Shown: positions 1 through 6,905, counted from the first letter of the stretch. The stretch is DNA of 10,000 nucleotides from Nitrososphaerales archaeon (GCA_030043455.1 JASHXQ010000053.1:1-10000), one strand, 5' to 3'. Numbers and translations: made by a program. Notes: generated by a model from the sequence alone, not told the origin.

Positions 1-1429
1 TTATCGGATAGAAAGTGAAGGAGGTAACTGTGCTTCCGCCCACGGCATTTGCCCCGGTAGTAAAGCTGTTACTATTACTACTTCCGGCTGCTGTGACTTC
101 CCACTGTGTGATGGGTGTTATCGTGGAACCGGTTAATGTGATGGAGGTAATAGTGGTGGCGGGGCCCTCGTTGTTGATCGCCAAAGTGAGACTGGAAGTA
201 GCAGTCTCGGCCGCTGTGCCGGTTACGCCTCCGTAAAGCGTGGCCGACGAAAGCACTATTGTCGCGGTATTTCCAACTCCCGTTACTTTGGTGCTGACGG
301 TAGCGCTACCTCCATTAGCTGTGACAATCTTGATCGAGATGGTATCTCCCGGACTGGATGTTGGCATCGACCCAGTGAGCGAGCCGCAGCTAGAGTTAGC
401 AGGAGAGATCGTGAAATCTTGGCCTGGAGCGACCGAAGTTTCTAGCGTGCAGGACATTGTAGAGGTGGCGGGGTTGGTGATATCCTGCACATAGATTTCT
501 ACTGTTTCTCCTGAAGCAAGGGTTGGTGGTCCCAAATTTCTGACGTAAATGTAAAACGCCGAACCATCGCAATCACTTCCCGTGGATAGACAAGCACTGT
601 CAATGGAAATGACGGACTGAGTAATGCCTATGGTGGAATTTTGAGTGGTGACACTGGACGATAGATTACCCGTGGTCAAAGAAACAGTGCTTTGGTTGGA
701 CCAGTTGTAGGAGTACATTTCATCCGTCAGAGTTTCATTGGGCAGGCGTATGGAGTAGTCTCCCTGGATCGGAAGAGCTTGCACAATAGAATCGACTTCG
801 ATGGAATCGCCGATCACTCCGGTGAAGGGCATACTCACCGCTGGGCCTCCTCCGAAGACACCCCAAGTTTGAGGAAAGGCCATCGCAAGGACGGTACCGT
901 TCTGTAGCGTGAAAATTCCCGCGGCGGTAACTGTAAGGTTGTAACCAGTACTTTGGACTTGGGTCCCGTTCAACGTTTGGGTTGTAACGACTTTGGACAG
1001 TTCTCCGATCTCGGTACCGTTGTAGTGGCCGTTCACAACATTGGAAACGTTGCAGCATTGGAACTGTACATCGTTGGAAAACACGATTGCGCTGTAGTTT
1101 CTACTCGATACGCATGTCTGTGCAGCGGCTGAATTCACGCAGATAGGAGCTGTGAAGGTCGTGGATTTCTGGAGGAGGATAATTCCGGTAGTTGTCACCG
1201 TTGTCGTTTTAACATTAGACATGGTCGTGGCCGATTGAATGACAGTAGTTGTAGAACCATAGCCGAGGCATTCATTGTACTGATTGGTTTCCGTACAGGT
1301 TGCAGAATATGAAACTTGGGGCGAAGTCGATAATTGAAAGTGGGAGCTGTTGACGTAGAAGTACGCACCCACGACTCCCCACGCAGTTATCACGCACAGA
1401 ATGATCGCGAGGGCTTTCACTGAGACCAT
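1..1429 (-). CDS. Membrane-anchored, Ser/Thr-rich surface protein (C-terminus beyond window)
   Basis: The frame is open from ATG at 1429 to the left edge (last whole codon 4-2), giving 476 residues without a stop. Residues 1-26 form a short basic start (VSVK) and one hydrophobic helix (ALAIILCVITAWGVVGAYFY), consistent with a signal anchor or a type IV pilin-like N-terminus. The rest is rich in Ser, Thr, Gly and beta-prone stretches. It has 13 N-X-S/T sequons (N27, 111, 127, 137, 154, 164, 177, 231, 242, 245, 255, 264, 345) and ten cysteines outside the anchor, which fits an exported, glycosylated, disulfide-containing protein. Segments near 270-315 (VISIDSAC to EIYVQDI) and 412-435 (SLTLAINNEGPATTITSITL) resemble CARDB/Ig-like beta-sandwich strands of archaeal surface proteins and pilins. 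No enzyme motif was seen. The function is unknown; S-layer-associated, adhesin or pilin-like roles are possible. It lies downstream of the E2 gene on the same strand, but 477 bases away with its own promoter candidate. Confidence in a real gene is high, in function low. Confidence 0.85.
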   Translation of the reverse strand, partial: MVSVKALAIILCVITAWGVVGAYFYVNSSHFQLSTSPQVSYSATCTETNQYNECLGYGSTTTVIQSATTMSNVKTTTVTTTGIILLQKSTTFTAPICVNSAAAQTCVSSRNYSAIVFSNDVQFQCCNVSNVVNGHYNGTEIGELSKVVTTQTLNGTQVQSTGYNLTVTAAGIFTLQNGTVLAMAFPQTWGVFGGGPAVSMPFTGVIGDSIEVDSIVQALPIQGDYSIRLPNETLTDEMYSYNWSNQSTVSLTTGNLSSSVTTQNSTIGITQSVISIDSACLSTGSDCDGSAFYIYVRNLGPPTLASGETVEIYVQDITNPATSTMSCTLETSVAPGQDFTISPANSSCGSLTGSMPTSSPGDTISIKIVTANGGSATVSTKVTGVGNTATIVLSSATLYGGVTGTAAETATSSLTLAINNEGPATTITSITLTGSTITPITQWEVTAAGSSNSNSFTTGANAVGGSTVTSFTFYPI

Positions 1430-1446
1430 TTTTGAAACGAAGCTCC

Positions 1447-1478
1447 GTTCCCGATAATTCCGGTATGAATTTCGGAAC
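1447..1478. repeat. Imperfect palindrome between TATA-like box and start codon
   Basis: The left arm gttcccgataattc (1447-1460) and right arm gaatttcggaac (1467-1478) are complementary over 12 bp with two single-base bulges, around a 6-base centre (cggtat). The predicted transcription start of the surface-protein gene falls in its middle. It could be a repressor operator or a 5' leader hairpin. No T-tract follows on the minus strand, so a terminator is unlikely. Confidence 0.5.
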
Positions 1479-1484
1479 GAGTGT

Positions 1485-1492
1485 GTTAAATT
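1485..1492 (-). promoter_or_regulatory. TATA-like box for the surface-protein gene
   Basis: The minus strand reads AATTTAAC here, an AT-rich box about 56 bases upstream of the ATG at 1429. If used as an archaeal TATA box, transcription would start near 1463, leaving a leader of about 33 nt. A GGAG lies at 1446-1443 but is 13 nt from the start codon, too far to be a convincing ribosome binding site. This is inferred from base composition and position only. Confidence 0.35.
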
Positions 1493-1600
1493 GGTGCAGA
1501 AGGCGAGCTACAGAGCCCTAGTTCATGGAGAGCGGATCACGAATCGGTTAAGAGATTGAAACAAATGGGCGTAATGAGCAAGACATTCTTTGCAGCGGCC

Positions 1601-1852
1601 TTAGATTTTTGTGGAACCAATTGAATCAATCTCCAAACGCGACAAATTCATTTTCTGCTGACTCAGGAAATCCACTCGAAATCTTTGGGATTTAGCAAAG
1701 TCATACAATTCCTTCCGTCCCTTATCGGTGGCAAAAATCAGAAAAGTCTCCGGAAGATTTTACCCTCCCCCCAAGCCAAGTAAATGGTGTCGCGAAGTCT
1801 CGGTCAGATCCGAGCATTGGAACTTATCCTCAATTATGATGGGTGCCAGCAT
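1601..1852 (-). pseudogene. Possible decayed small ORF with an in-frame TAA
   Basis: From ATG at 1852 the frame encodes 30 residues (start MLAPIIIEDKFQCSDL), meets TAA at 1762-1760, then stays open for 52 more codons (including FLIFATDKGRKELYDFAK) to TAA at 1603-1601. The second part has a protein-like mix of charged and hydrophobic residues. The interrupting stop follows a G-rich run (GGG GGA GGG), where a sequencing or replication slip could hide a frameshift. No Shine-Dalgarno is visible and no family was recognised. One stop in 83 codons can arise by chance in some frame of a 477-base gap, so this may not be a gene. Alternatives are a pseudogene remnant or noise. Confidence 0.2.
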
Positions 1853-1906
1853 AGCCAAATTTCCCGACTCTTTAGGCGATCAAAGAAAGGATCTTTGTCA
1901 CACGAA

Positions 1907-3118
1907 TTAGTGGAGGAGATCCGGATTTTCGATGAGGTCGCGAATTTTTTCCAGCAGTTTTGCTGCTCTCGCACCGTCCGTGATCCGATGATCAAATACC
2001 AGGGTCAATATGCGAACTCTGCCTACCTCTTTGGATTCTCTTGCCCTCCCGATTCCGAGTATGGTCGCCTGGGGAGGATTGATTATCGGAATGAACCAGT
2101 CCACCTGATATCCGCCCAGGTTGGATATGGAAGTTGTTCCCCCACGGACATCCGCCGGTGATAGACTGTTGGACCGGGCCTTTTTGGAAAGCTCCTCGAT
2201 GTCTGAAGAGATCTCAGCAAGAGTCATTTGGTCTGCGCCTCTTACGACCGGCGTGATCAAGCCATCGTCCAATGCGACAGCTATGGATACATCCACATGT
2301 TCAAACTCATAAACTCCATCGGCCTCGTACCTCGCATTCAGCTCAGGAAATTGTTTTAGGGCAAGAGCCAGCGCCTTCGTTGCGGCAGCAGTAAAGGAGA
2401 TTCGTCTCTTCGATGCTGCTGCCAGATCATTCATCTGCTTCTCGACCTCGGACAACTTTACCTCTAGGAACAACGGGACCTGAGGAATACGCGTCCAGCT
2501 TTCGTACATTTTGTCTCCGATAGCCTTCCGCATGGAAGTTTGCTGTTTGATTTTACCTCGTCCATCGGAGGATCGCGAAAAGCTCGTTGATTCCACAGAT
2601 TGGTCGCTTTTGATGGATACTGACTCGGAATATTTCTCAACGTCTTCCCCGGTTATTCGTCCGTTCGGTCCGGTTCCTACTACCTGACCTAGATCGACAT
2701 TCATCTCGCGAGCTAGTCTTCTGGCAGAGGGTGATACTCTTGCTCCCCCGGGACTAGGCAGTTTAGTCTCTGTTTCAGCAATGTCCCTCGATAAGGGCGA
2801 TCCGGACTTAGCCTCAGAAAGCGTGGTACTTTTCGTAGACTGAGCAGTCACCGAAGTCAGGGCGCCGCCGGGACTTTCACCCTTTGCCCTAATCGACCCC
2901 AGAACCGTACCGACAGGCACATTTTCATCTGAAGGATTGACTAGAATTTTTTCCAGTGAGCCTGTTTCCGGTGCCTCCACCTCGAGCGTTACTTTTTCAG
3001 TTTCAATTCTAACAACCGGTTCACCCCTTGAGACAGTCTCCCCTTCCTTCTTCAACCATTCGAGTACTCTACCGGAAACCATTTCCGGATCGTACCTCGG
3101 CAAAAGGATGTCAGTCAA
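1907..3118 (-). CDS. Dihydrolipoyl acyltransferase E2 of a 2-oxoacid dehydrogenase complex
   Basis: This is the E2 core, which transfers the acyl group from the E1-bound intermediate via a lipoyl-lysine to CoA. Domain order is canonical in 403 residues. The lipoyl domain is about 2-78, with the lipoylation lysine K42 in IETEKV. A Ser/Thr/Pro-rich linker follows, then a peripheral subunit-binding domain at about 127-163 (SPSARRLAREMNVDL, GTGPNGRITGEDV), a second linker, and the catalytic domain from about 190 to the end. The active-site motif DHRITDG is at 376-382 (H377, D381). There is a single lipoyl domain. The start is TTG at 3118: no ATG is near, and the lipoyl domain begins at once. It lies 33 nt after E1-beta in the same direction, so co-transcription is likely. 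The acyl substrate (pyruvate, acetoin or branched-chain) cannot be told from the E2 alone. No E3 gene is in the window. Confidence 0.95.
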   Translation of the reverse strand: MTDILLPRYDPEMVSGRVLEWLKKEGETVSRGEPVVRIETEKVTLEVEAPETGSLEKILVNPSDENVPVGTVLGSIRAKGESPGGALTSVTAQSTKSTTLSEAKSGSPLSRDIAETETKLPSPGGARVSPSARRLAREMNVDLGQVVGTGPNGRITGEDVEKYSESVSIKSDQSVESTSFSRSSDGRGKIKQQTSMRKAIGDKMYESWTRIPQVPLFLEVKLSEVEKQMNDLAAASKRRISFTAAATKALALALKQFPELNARYEADGVYEFEHVDVSIAVALDDGLITPVVRGADQMTLAEISSDIEELSKKARSNSLSPADVRGGTTSISNLGGYQVDWFIPIINPPQATILGIGRARESKEVGRVRILTLVFDHRITDGARAAKLLEKIRDLIENPDLLH

Positions 3119-3151
3119 CTTCGAGTGTCTGCCGGTGATCTAAAGTCCGAA

Positions 3152-4126
3152 TCAAAATAGAGAAGTTACGGCTGCGACGATTCTCCCCTCGCTAGGGATG
3201 TACAAATCCTGAAGTGGAGGCGAGAAAGGCGCCGGAATATCCGGGCAGGCCACCCTTGCGACAGGAGCTTCCAGCCAGTCAAAAGCTTCCTCCATCACAG
3301 TTGCAGACAACTCCGCGCCTACTCCAGAGGTCTTTGGATCAGGTTCCACGATCGCGACGCGTCCAGTCTTTCTCGCTGATTCGGCGATAGCGGCACGGTC
3401 GAGCGGATTCAGCGTTCTGGGATCCAAAACCTCGGCATTGATCTGCTTTTCCTGTGCAAGAATATCAGCTGCCCGCAGGGCTTTTTGCACCATGTTGGAA
3501 ATGGCAATCAGTGTAACATCCGATCCTTCCCGTTTCACTTCGGCCTTTCCGAAAGGAATGGTATACTCTCCATCGGGAATTAGTCCCTTTGTCGCATACA
3601 ATTGCCCACACTCGACGAACAAAACAGGATTGTTACCTCTGATGGCTGTTTTCAGCAAGCCTTTCGCATCTTGTGGAGTCGAGGGTACGGCCACAAAAAT
3701 CCCGGGGGTGTTCATGAATAAAGAGCCCATCATCTGGCTGTGCTGAGCTCCAGTCGAACGTCCTAAACTGAACTGCGTTCTTATCACCAGAGGCACTTTG
3801 AGCTTGCCGTTTGACATATAGTGCACCTTGGGGACGTGGTTCACGATTTGATCACTTGCCTCGTTGATGAAATCCATGAACATGATTTCAATCACCGGCC
3901 TGAGACCTGCGATGGCCGCACCCAGACCCGCTCCGGCTATCGCATTTTCCGAGATGGGAGTGTCCCGCACGCGTCTACTGCCGAATTGGGCAAACAGCCC
4001 CTTCGTTACTTTGAAGATCCCCTCAAAAACACCGACATCCTCTCCCATGATGATAACTGTTTCATCTCGGAGCATCTCCTCGCGGAGAGCTTCATTTAGG
4101 GCAACGGCGTAGGTGACTTCTCTCAA
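3152..4126 (-). CDS. 2-oxoacid dehydrogenase E1 component, beta subunit (pyruvate/acetoin type)
   Basis: This 324-residue protein is the beta half of the thiamine-diphosphate E1 heterotetramer that decarboxylates a 2-oxoacid (or cleaves acetoin) and acylates the lipoyl group of E2. Family signatures seen: start REVTYAVALNEALREEM, MGEDVGVFEGIF (27-38), RVRDTPISE with the likely thiamine-activating E60, GAQHSQ with the active-site H129, VPSTPQDAKGLLKTAIR (147-163), and the C-terminal transketolase-like domain with DVTLIAISNMV and DPRTLNPLD. Length is typical. The start is TTG at 4126, supported by Shine-Dalgarno GGAGGT at 4139-4134 with 7-nt spacing. It lies 16 nt after the E1-alpha stop and 33 nt before E2, a standard alpha-beta-E2 order. 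The sequence resembles both PdhB and AcoB subfamilies, so no symbol is given. Confidence 0.95.
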   Translation of the reverse strand: MREVTYAVALNEALREEMLRDETVIIMGEDVGVFEGIFKVTKGLFAQFGSRRVRDTPISENAIAGAGLGAAIAGLRPVIEIMFMDFINEASDQIVNHVPKVHYMSNGKLKVPLVIRTQFSLGRSTGAQHSQMMGSLFMNTPGIFVAVPSTPQDAKGLLKTAIRGNNPVLFVECGQLYATKGLIPDGEYTIPFGKAEVKREGSDVTLIAISNMVQKALRAADILAQEKQINAEVLDPRTLNPLDRAAIAESARKTGRVAIVEPDPKTSGVGAELSATVMEEAFDWLEAPVARVACPDIPAPFSPPLQDLYIPSEGRIVAAVTSLF

Positions 4127-4133
4127 CTACAAT

Positions 4134-4139
4134 ACCTCC
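4134..4139 (-). promoter_or_regulatory. Shine-Dalgarno GGAGGT setting a TTG start for E1-beta
   Basis: The minus strand reads GGAGGT, 7 nt before TTG at 4126. It is the best anti-SD match in the window and shows that this organism initiates at TTG, which supports the TTG starts chosen for other genes lacking an ATG. Confidence 0.7.
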
Positions 4140-4142
4140 ATT

Positions 4143-5111
4143 TTATGCGTACGTCAAACGCATCATGTCTTCCTGGGTAGGATATGGACTCTGTTTCGCA
4201 AAGTCGTGGGCGTCTTCAGCGATCGCGATGGCTTCTTGGTCAATCTCATCAATATCATTTCGACCACCGAGCTCCACGATCATCTTTCCCAGCCTTGTTA
4301 TCGGATCTTTGATCATCCACTCTGAGACTTCCTCTTTAGTTCGATACGCAAGCCCCGTGTCGTACATGCCATGCCCCCTGAAGCGGTAGGTGCGACACTC
4401 CACTAGTGTTGGACCCTCACCCATTCTTGCTCTTTCCACAGCTTGCAGGGCAGCGTCGCGCACGCGAAGCACGTCCATCCCGTCGGCACTAATCCCCGGA
4501 ATTCCGTAAGCAGCACCCCGGCTGGCAATATCCTCCGAGCCCGTGGCAGCCGATTGAGGTACTGAGGCTGCGTAGAGATTGTTTTCGCACACAAATACTA
4601 CTGGCAGTTTCCAGATAGCAGCCAGATTAATTCCTTCGTGAAAGCTGCCGATATTCGCGGCGCCGTCGCCGAAGAAGGCGACGCTCACCTGTTTTGATCC
4701 CACGTAATGAAACTTGAGTCCCACTCCGGTAGCGATAGGGATGCCTCCTCCAACGATGGCAGTGGAAAAGATCACTCCATTGTCCAGATCTGCAGAGTGC
4801 ATTGACCCACCGATGCCTCCCACCACTCCGGTCTTTTTTCCAAAAAGCTCTGCCATGATAGCCCTTGGAGGAATCCCCTTGGCTATAGCGTGCCCGTGCC
4901 CGCGGTGATTGCTTACTATGTAATCATCTCTGTTTAATACATCGCAGATTCCGACGGCTACCGCTTCTTGTCCGATATAGGGGTGCGCAAGGCCCGGAAT
5001 CAAACCGGCCTGATAATCTTGGGCAACTTTCTCTTCAAAGCGTCGAAGGATCAGCATACTCCGGTACAACCTGAGATAATCAGGTAGAGCATGTCTGTCC
5101 TCGCTCGTCAT
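4143..5111 (-). CDS. 2-oxoacid dehydrogenase E1 component, alpha subunit (acetoin/pyruvate type)
   Basis: This is the thiamine-diphosphate-binding alpha subunit of E1, 322 residues from ATG 5111. The ThDP motif is GDGAANIGS (148-156) ending in ENN (176-178). Other conserved stretches are RRFEEKVAQDYQAGLIPG (23-40), SNHRGHGHAIAKG (67-79), GGSMHSADLDNG (101-112) and the phosphorylation-loop-like YRFRGHGMYD (242-251). NHRGHGH and ELFGKKTG look most like AcoA-type acetoin dehydrogenase alpha, but archaeal pyruvate-type E1 share these, so the substrate is open. ATG 5111 is preferred because GGGAG lies 5 nt upstream; an in-frame TTG at 5126 sits just after a stop and has no site. The start overlaps the stop of a 13-codon ORF as ATGA. 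It is separated by 133 nt from SDR upstream and 16 nt from E1-beta downstream. Confidence 0.95.
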   Translation of the reverse strand: MTSEDRHALPDYLRLYRSMLILRRFEEKVAQDYQAGLIPGLAHPYIGQEAVAVGICDVLNRDDYIVSNHRGHGHAIAKGIPPRAIMAELFGKKTGVVGGIGGSMHSADLDNGVIFSTAIVGGGIPIATGVGLKFHYVGSKQVSVAFFGDGAANIGSFHEGINLAAIWKLPVVFVCENNLYAASVPQSAATGSEDIASRGAAYGIPGISADGMDVLRVRDAALQAVERARMGEGPTLVECRTYRFRGHGMYDTGLAYRTKEEVSEWMIKDPITRLGKMIVELGGRNDIDEIDQEAIAIAEDAHDFAKQSPYPTQEDMMRLTYA

Positions 5112-5149
5112 AGATTCTCCCGGCAATTAACTCGACTTTGACCGGACAT
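5108..5149 (-). CDS. Candidate 13-codon leader ORF overlapping the E1-alpha start
   Basis: On the minus strand, AGGAGA (5159-5154) precedes ATG at 5149 by 4 nt. The frame encodes MSGQSRVNCRENL and stops with TGA at 5110-5108. The stop overlaps the E1-alpha ATG (5111-5109) as ATGA, the usual geometry of translational coupling. It is in a different frame from E1-alpha. It has no runs of one amino acid that would suggest classic attenuation. It could be a real leader peptide, a chance ORF, or the true E1-alpha N-terminus if a single-base error lies between 5112 and 5149. Confidence 0.3.
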   Translation of the reverse strand: MSGQSRVNCRENL

Positions 5150-5160
5150 TGTATCTCCTG

Positions 5161-5168
5161 TATTTTAG
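5161..5168 (-). promoter_or_regulatory. Possible TATA-like box upstream of E1-alpha
   Basis: The minus strand reads CTAAAATA in the 133-nt gap between SDR and E1-alpha. A second AT-rich run, AAAATAAAC (5244-5236), follows the SDR stop directly. The gap is long for this tight block, so an internal promoter for the E1-alpha/E1-beta/E2 genes is plausible. If the first box is used, transcription would start near 5140, inside the 13-codon ORF; if the second, upstream of it. Weak evidence. Confidence 0.2.
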
Positions 5169-5244
5169 ATTTGAAGAACTGAATTTCTGTTCAATTCTGA
5201 AAGTCTCCTCGGAATATTCTCAGAACGATTAACTGGTTTATTTT

Positions 5245-6057
5245 TCAAACAGAGCGAGGCAGGCTGTCCAGCCTACCTCCGTCCGCAACGATTACCTGAC
5301 CAGTCATGAATTCCGATGATTTCGAAGAGAGAAAGAGCGCGATGTCGGAGATGTGTCGTGACAATCCTTTCAATCCTAGAATGCGTTTCATGCCCAATCG
5401 TTCCTCATATTCTTGGGCTTCCCTCGCACTCATCCGGATGCCCTTGGGATCAACGAAAATCATTCCGGGAGCTATACAGTTGACCCGGATCCCGTACTTT
5501 TTTCCAAGCTCAAGAGCCATTCTTTTCGTCAATGTGATTACGGCTGCTTTCGTGACAGCATAGTAGGTAGCTTTGGGTCTTGGATTGCCTAGACCTGAAT
5601 GAGATGCAATATTCAGTATCGCCCCATTCTTGGTTCTCTTCATTCCCGGTAATACTTCCAATGATACATGAATAACGCCTAGGGTGTTTACCCGCCACAT
5701 GTAATCGAATTTGGAAAAATCTACATTTTCAAATTCCATGGGAAACGAAAGACCGGCATTGTTCACCAGAATATTCACGGGGCCAAATTTTTTGTCTACC
5801 TCTTTCACCATTTTTCTGACTTGATCGCGATCCGCCACGTCAGCAAGAAATGGGTGAACATTTTTCCCGAGCTTCGAAGCTATGCTTTCTGCTTGGTCCT
5901 TGGCTGAGTGATAATTTAGAGCAACCTTGCAGCCCTGCAAATGAAATGCCCTCACCATTTCACTACCGAGGCCCCCAGAGCCTCCTGTTACTAAGACGAC
6001 CTTCTCTTTCAGATCGCCATATTCAGGCGTCGGCGAACCCTTATCCTGACCGGTCAT
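5245..6057 (-). CDS. Short-chain dehydrogenase/reductase (SDR), NAD(P)-dependent
   Basis: A classical SDR with a Rossmann fold, 270 residues from ATG 6057. Motifs: TGGSGGLGS cofactor loop about 25 residues in, NNAG, the catalytic Ser in LNIASHSG, YYAVTK (Tyr and Lys of YxxxK), and a C-terminal VADGGRLDS typical of FabG-like members. LADVADRDQV fits adenine binding. The loop after the first beta strand (LNYHSAKDQ) lacks an acidic residue directly after the strand, so NADPH is possible. The substrate is unknown; a hydroxyacid, sugar acid or hydroxyacyl-CoA would fit the neighbours. An alternative TTG start at 6084 adds nine residues and overlaps the LarC stop as TTGA, compatible with translational coupling. 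Neither start has a well-spaced Shine-Dalgarno. Whichever is right, LarC and SDR are probably co-transcribed. Confidence 0.92.
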   Translation of the reverse strand: MTGQDKGSPTPEYGDLKEKVVLVTGGSGGLGSEMVRAFHLQGCKVALNYHSAKDQAESIASKLGKNVHPFLADVADRDQVRKMVKEVDKKFGPVNILVNNAGLSFPMEFENVDFSKFDYMWRVNTLGVIHVSLEVLPGMKRTKNGAILNIASHSGLGNPRPKATYYAVTKAAVITLTKRMALELGKKYGIRVNCIAPGMIFVDPKGIRMSAREAQEYEERLGMKRILGLKGLSRHISDIALFLSSKSSEFMTGQVIVADGGRLDSLPRSV

Positions 6058-6080
6058 TTTGCGAGAATTTTCTTCAACCC

Positions 6081-6905
6081 TCAATCTTCTACTTTTTCAC
6101 CTAGAACCAAACGAAGAATATTAGGAACTTTGGAGAAAGTTTTGTTTCCCGCGCCCAATCCAACCTTGATTGGCTTCATAGGCGGATAGAATTTGGTCGA
6201 CTTACAGGGCAGCGCAGAAATGATTGCCATTCCGGTGGGGGTAGCAAGCTCAGCTTTGACCGGGCCGCCCATGATCGATAGCTCGGAGGCGCGAGCAATT
6301 TCAAGAGTAGCTGGAGCCGGGCTGCTCACTCTACCATGAGAAAACGAAAAGGTTCCTCCTCCGACCGCGATCGGAGTGCAAAAGACATCAGTATCATTAA
6401 ACAAACCCAGATCGTCCAATCCAGTAGCAACTCCGACAATATCGATTAGTGTATCGATAGAACCTGCCTCGTGGAAATGAGTGGATCCACCATTATTTCT
6501 ATTGACAGAATTTCCATGCAATTTTCCCTCGGCGCGAATTAGAGTTCCCAGGGCCTCCTTGGAGAATTTCTTCGCCTCCTCTGATAAGGAGAGAATCGAA
6601 AGTGTTCTGTCCAAAGAAGTAGACAATTCGTGAGCCGACGTTTCAGTTCCAGTCTCGGTGGCGTTTATCTTCAACCTTAGGGAAGCAAACCCGTTAATCG
6701 TCGTCTTTTGGAATCTGACGGTCAAGTGGCTGCATTTCGAAAAGCGTTTCTTCACCGCAAGCGCGGCTTTCGTTACTTTATCTTTGCTCGCGCCTAGATC
6801 CACTACTGCTCCTACGAACATGTCTCCTGACACGCCGGCCGTAGATGCGTCTACCACAAGTATTCGTCGATTCGATCTACTTAGAACGTGTACGGGCTTA
6901 CTCAA
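6081..6905 (-). CDS. larC: LarC-like (DUF111) nickel-pincer cofactor protein, N-terminal domain only
   Basis: LarC inserts nickel into the pyridinium dithiocarboxylate pincer nucleotide used by LarA racemases. Conserved motifs seen: DASTAGVSGDMFVGAVVDLG (19-38), THFHEAGSIDTLIDIVG (142-158, the His-rich signature), GRVSSPAPATLEI (191-203), ELATPTGMAII (219-229), and GLGAG followed by PNILRLVLGE (261-270). The protein stops four residues later, at 274 from TTG 6905. Family members usually run to about 400 residues with a second domain, called LarC2 in Lactiplantibacillus, where LarC1 and LarC2 are joined by a programmed frameshift. Here the next gene is an SDR, so the second domain is absent. 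TTG 6905 is the first usual start after an in-frame stop; GTG 6857 is an alternative just before the first motif. No Shine-Dalgarno is seen. It lies 70 nt after the dehydrogenase gene, with a LarA-like gene nearby on the other strand. Confidence 0.88.
   Translation of the reverse strand: MSKPVHVLSRSNRRILVVDASTAGVSGDMFVGAVVDLGASKDKVTKAALAVKKRFSKCSHLTVRFQKTTINGFASLRLKINATETGTETSAHELSTSLDRTLSILSLSEEAKKFSKEALGTLIRAEGKLHGNSVNRNNGGSTHFHEAGSIDTLIDIVGVATGLDDLGLFNDTDVFCTPIAVGGGTFSFSHGRVSSPAPATLEIARASELSIMGGPVKAELATPTGMAIISALPCKSTKFYPPMKPIKVGLGAGNKTFSKVPNILRLVLGEKVED

Larger units (their letters stand above)
1430..1906. other. Intergenic region between E2 and surface-protein genes
   Basis: This 477-base stretch has no convincing intact gene. 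It contains the surface-protein promoter region (about 1430-1495), the doubtful minus-strand small ORF at 1601-1852, and a weak stem just after the E2 stop: caaag at 1881-1885 and ctttg at 1893-1897 with a 7-base loop. On the minus strand that stem includes the T-rich TCCTTTCTTT, which might end the E2 transcript. No tRNA, rRNA, tandem repeat or CRISPR structure was recognised. Confidence 0.6.

Noticed and set aside
15..494. Two plus-strand open frames of 73 and 84 residues
   Set aside because: They are antisense to the surface-protein gene. Their Val/Ala/Pro-rich translation reflects the Thr/Ser/Gly codons of the opposite strand, and neither has a ribosome binding site or recognisable motif.
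735..1058. Minus-strand 107-residue open frame rich in Arg and Ser
   Set aside because: It overlaps the surface-protein gene in another frame. The longer frame has the anchor, sequons and composition of a real exported protein; this one has none.
5178..5198. Inverted repeat GAATT / AATTC upstream of E1-alpha
   Set aside because: Only five base pairs with a 7-nt loop in AT-rich DNA; too weak to call an operator.
5212..5219. Perfect 8-base palindrome ggaatattct core (gaatattc) in the SDR/E1-alpha gap
   Set aside because: Eight-base AT-rich palindromes are common by chance, the flanks do not extend the symmetry, and no second copy is seen nearby.
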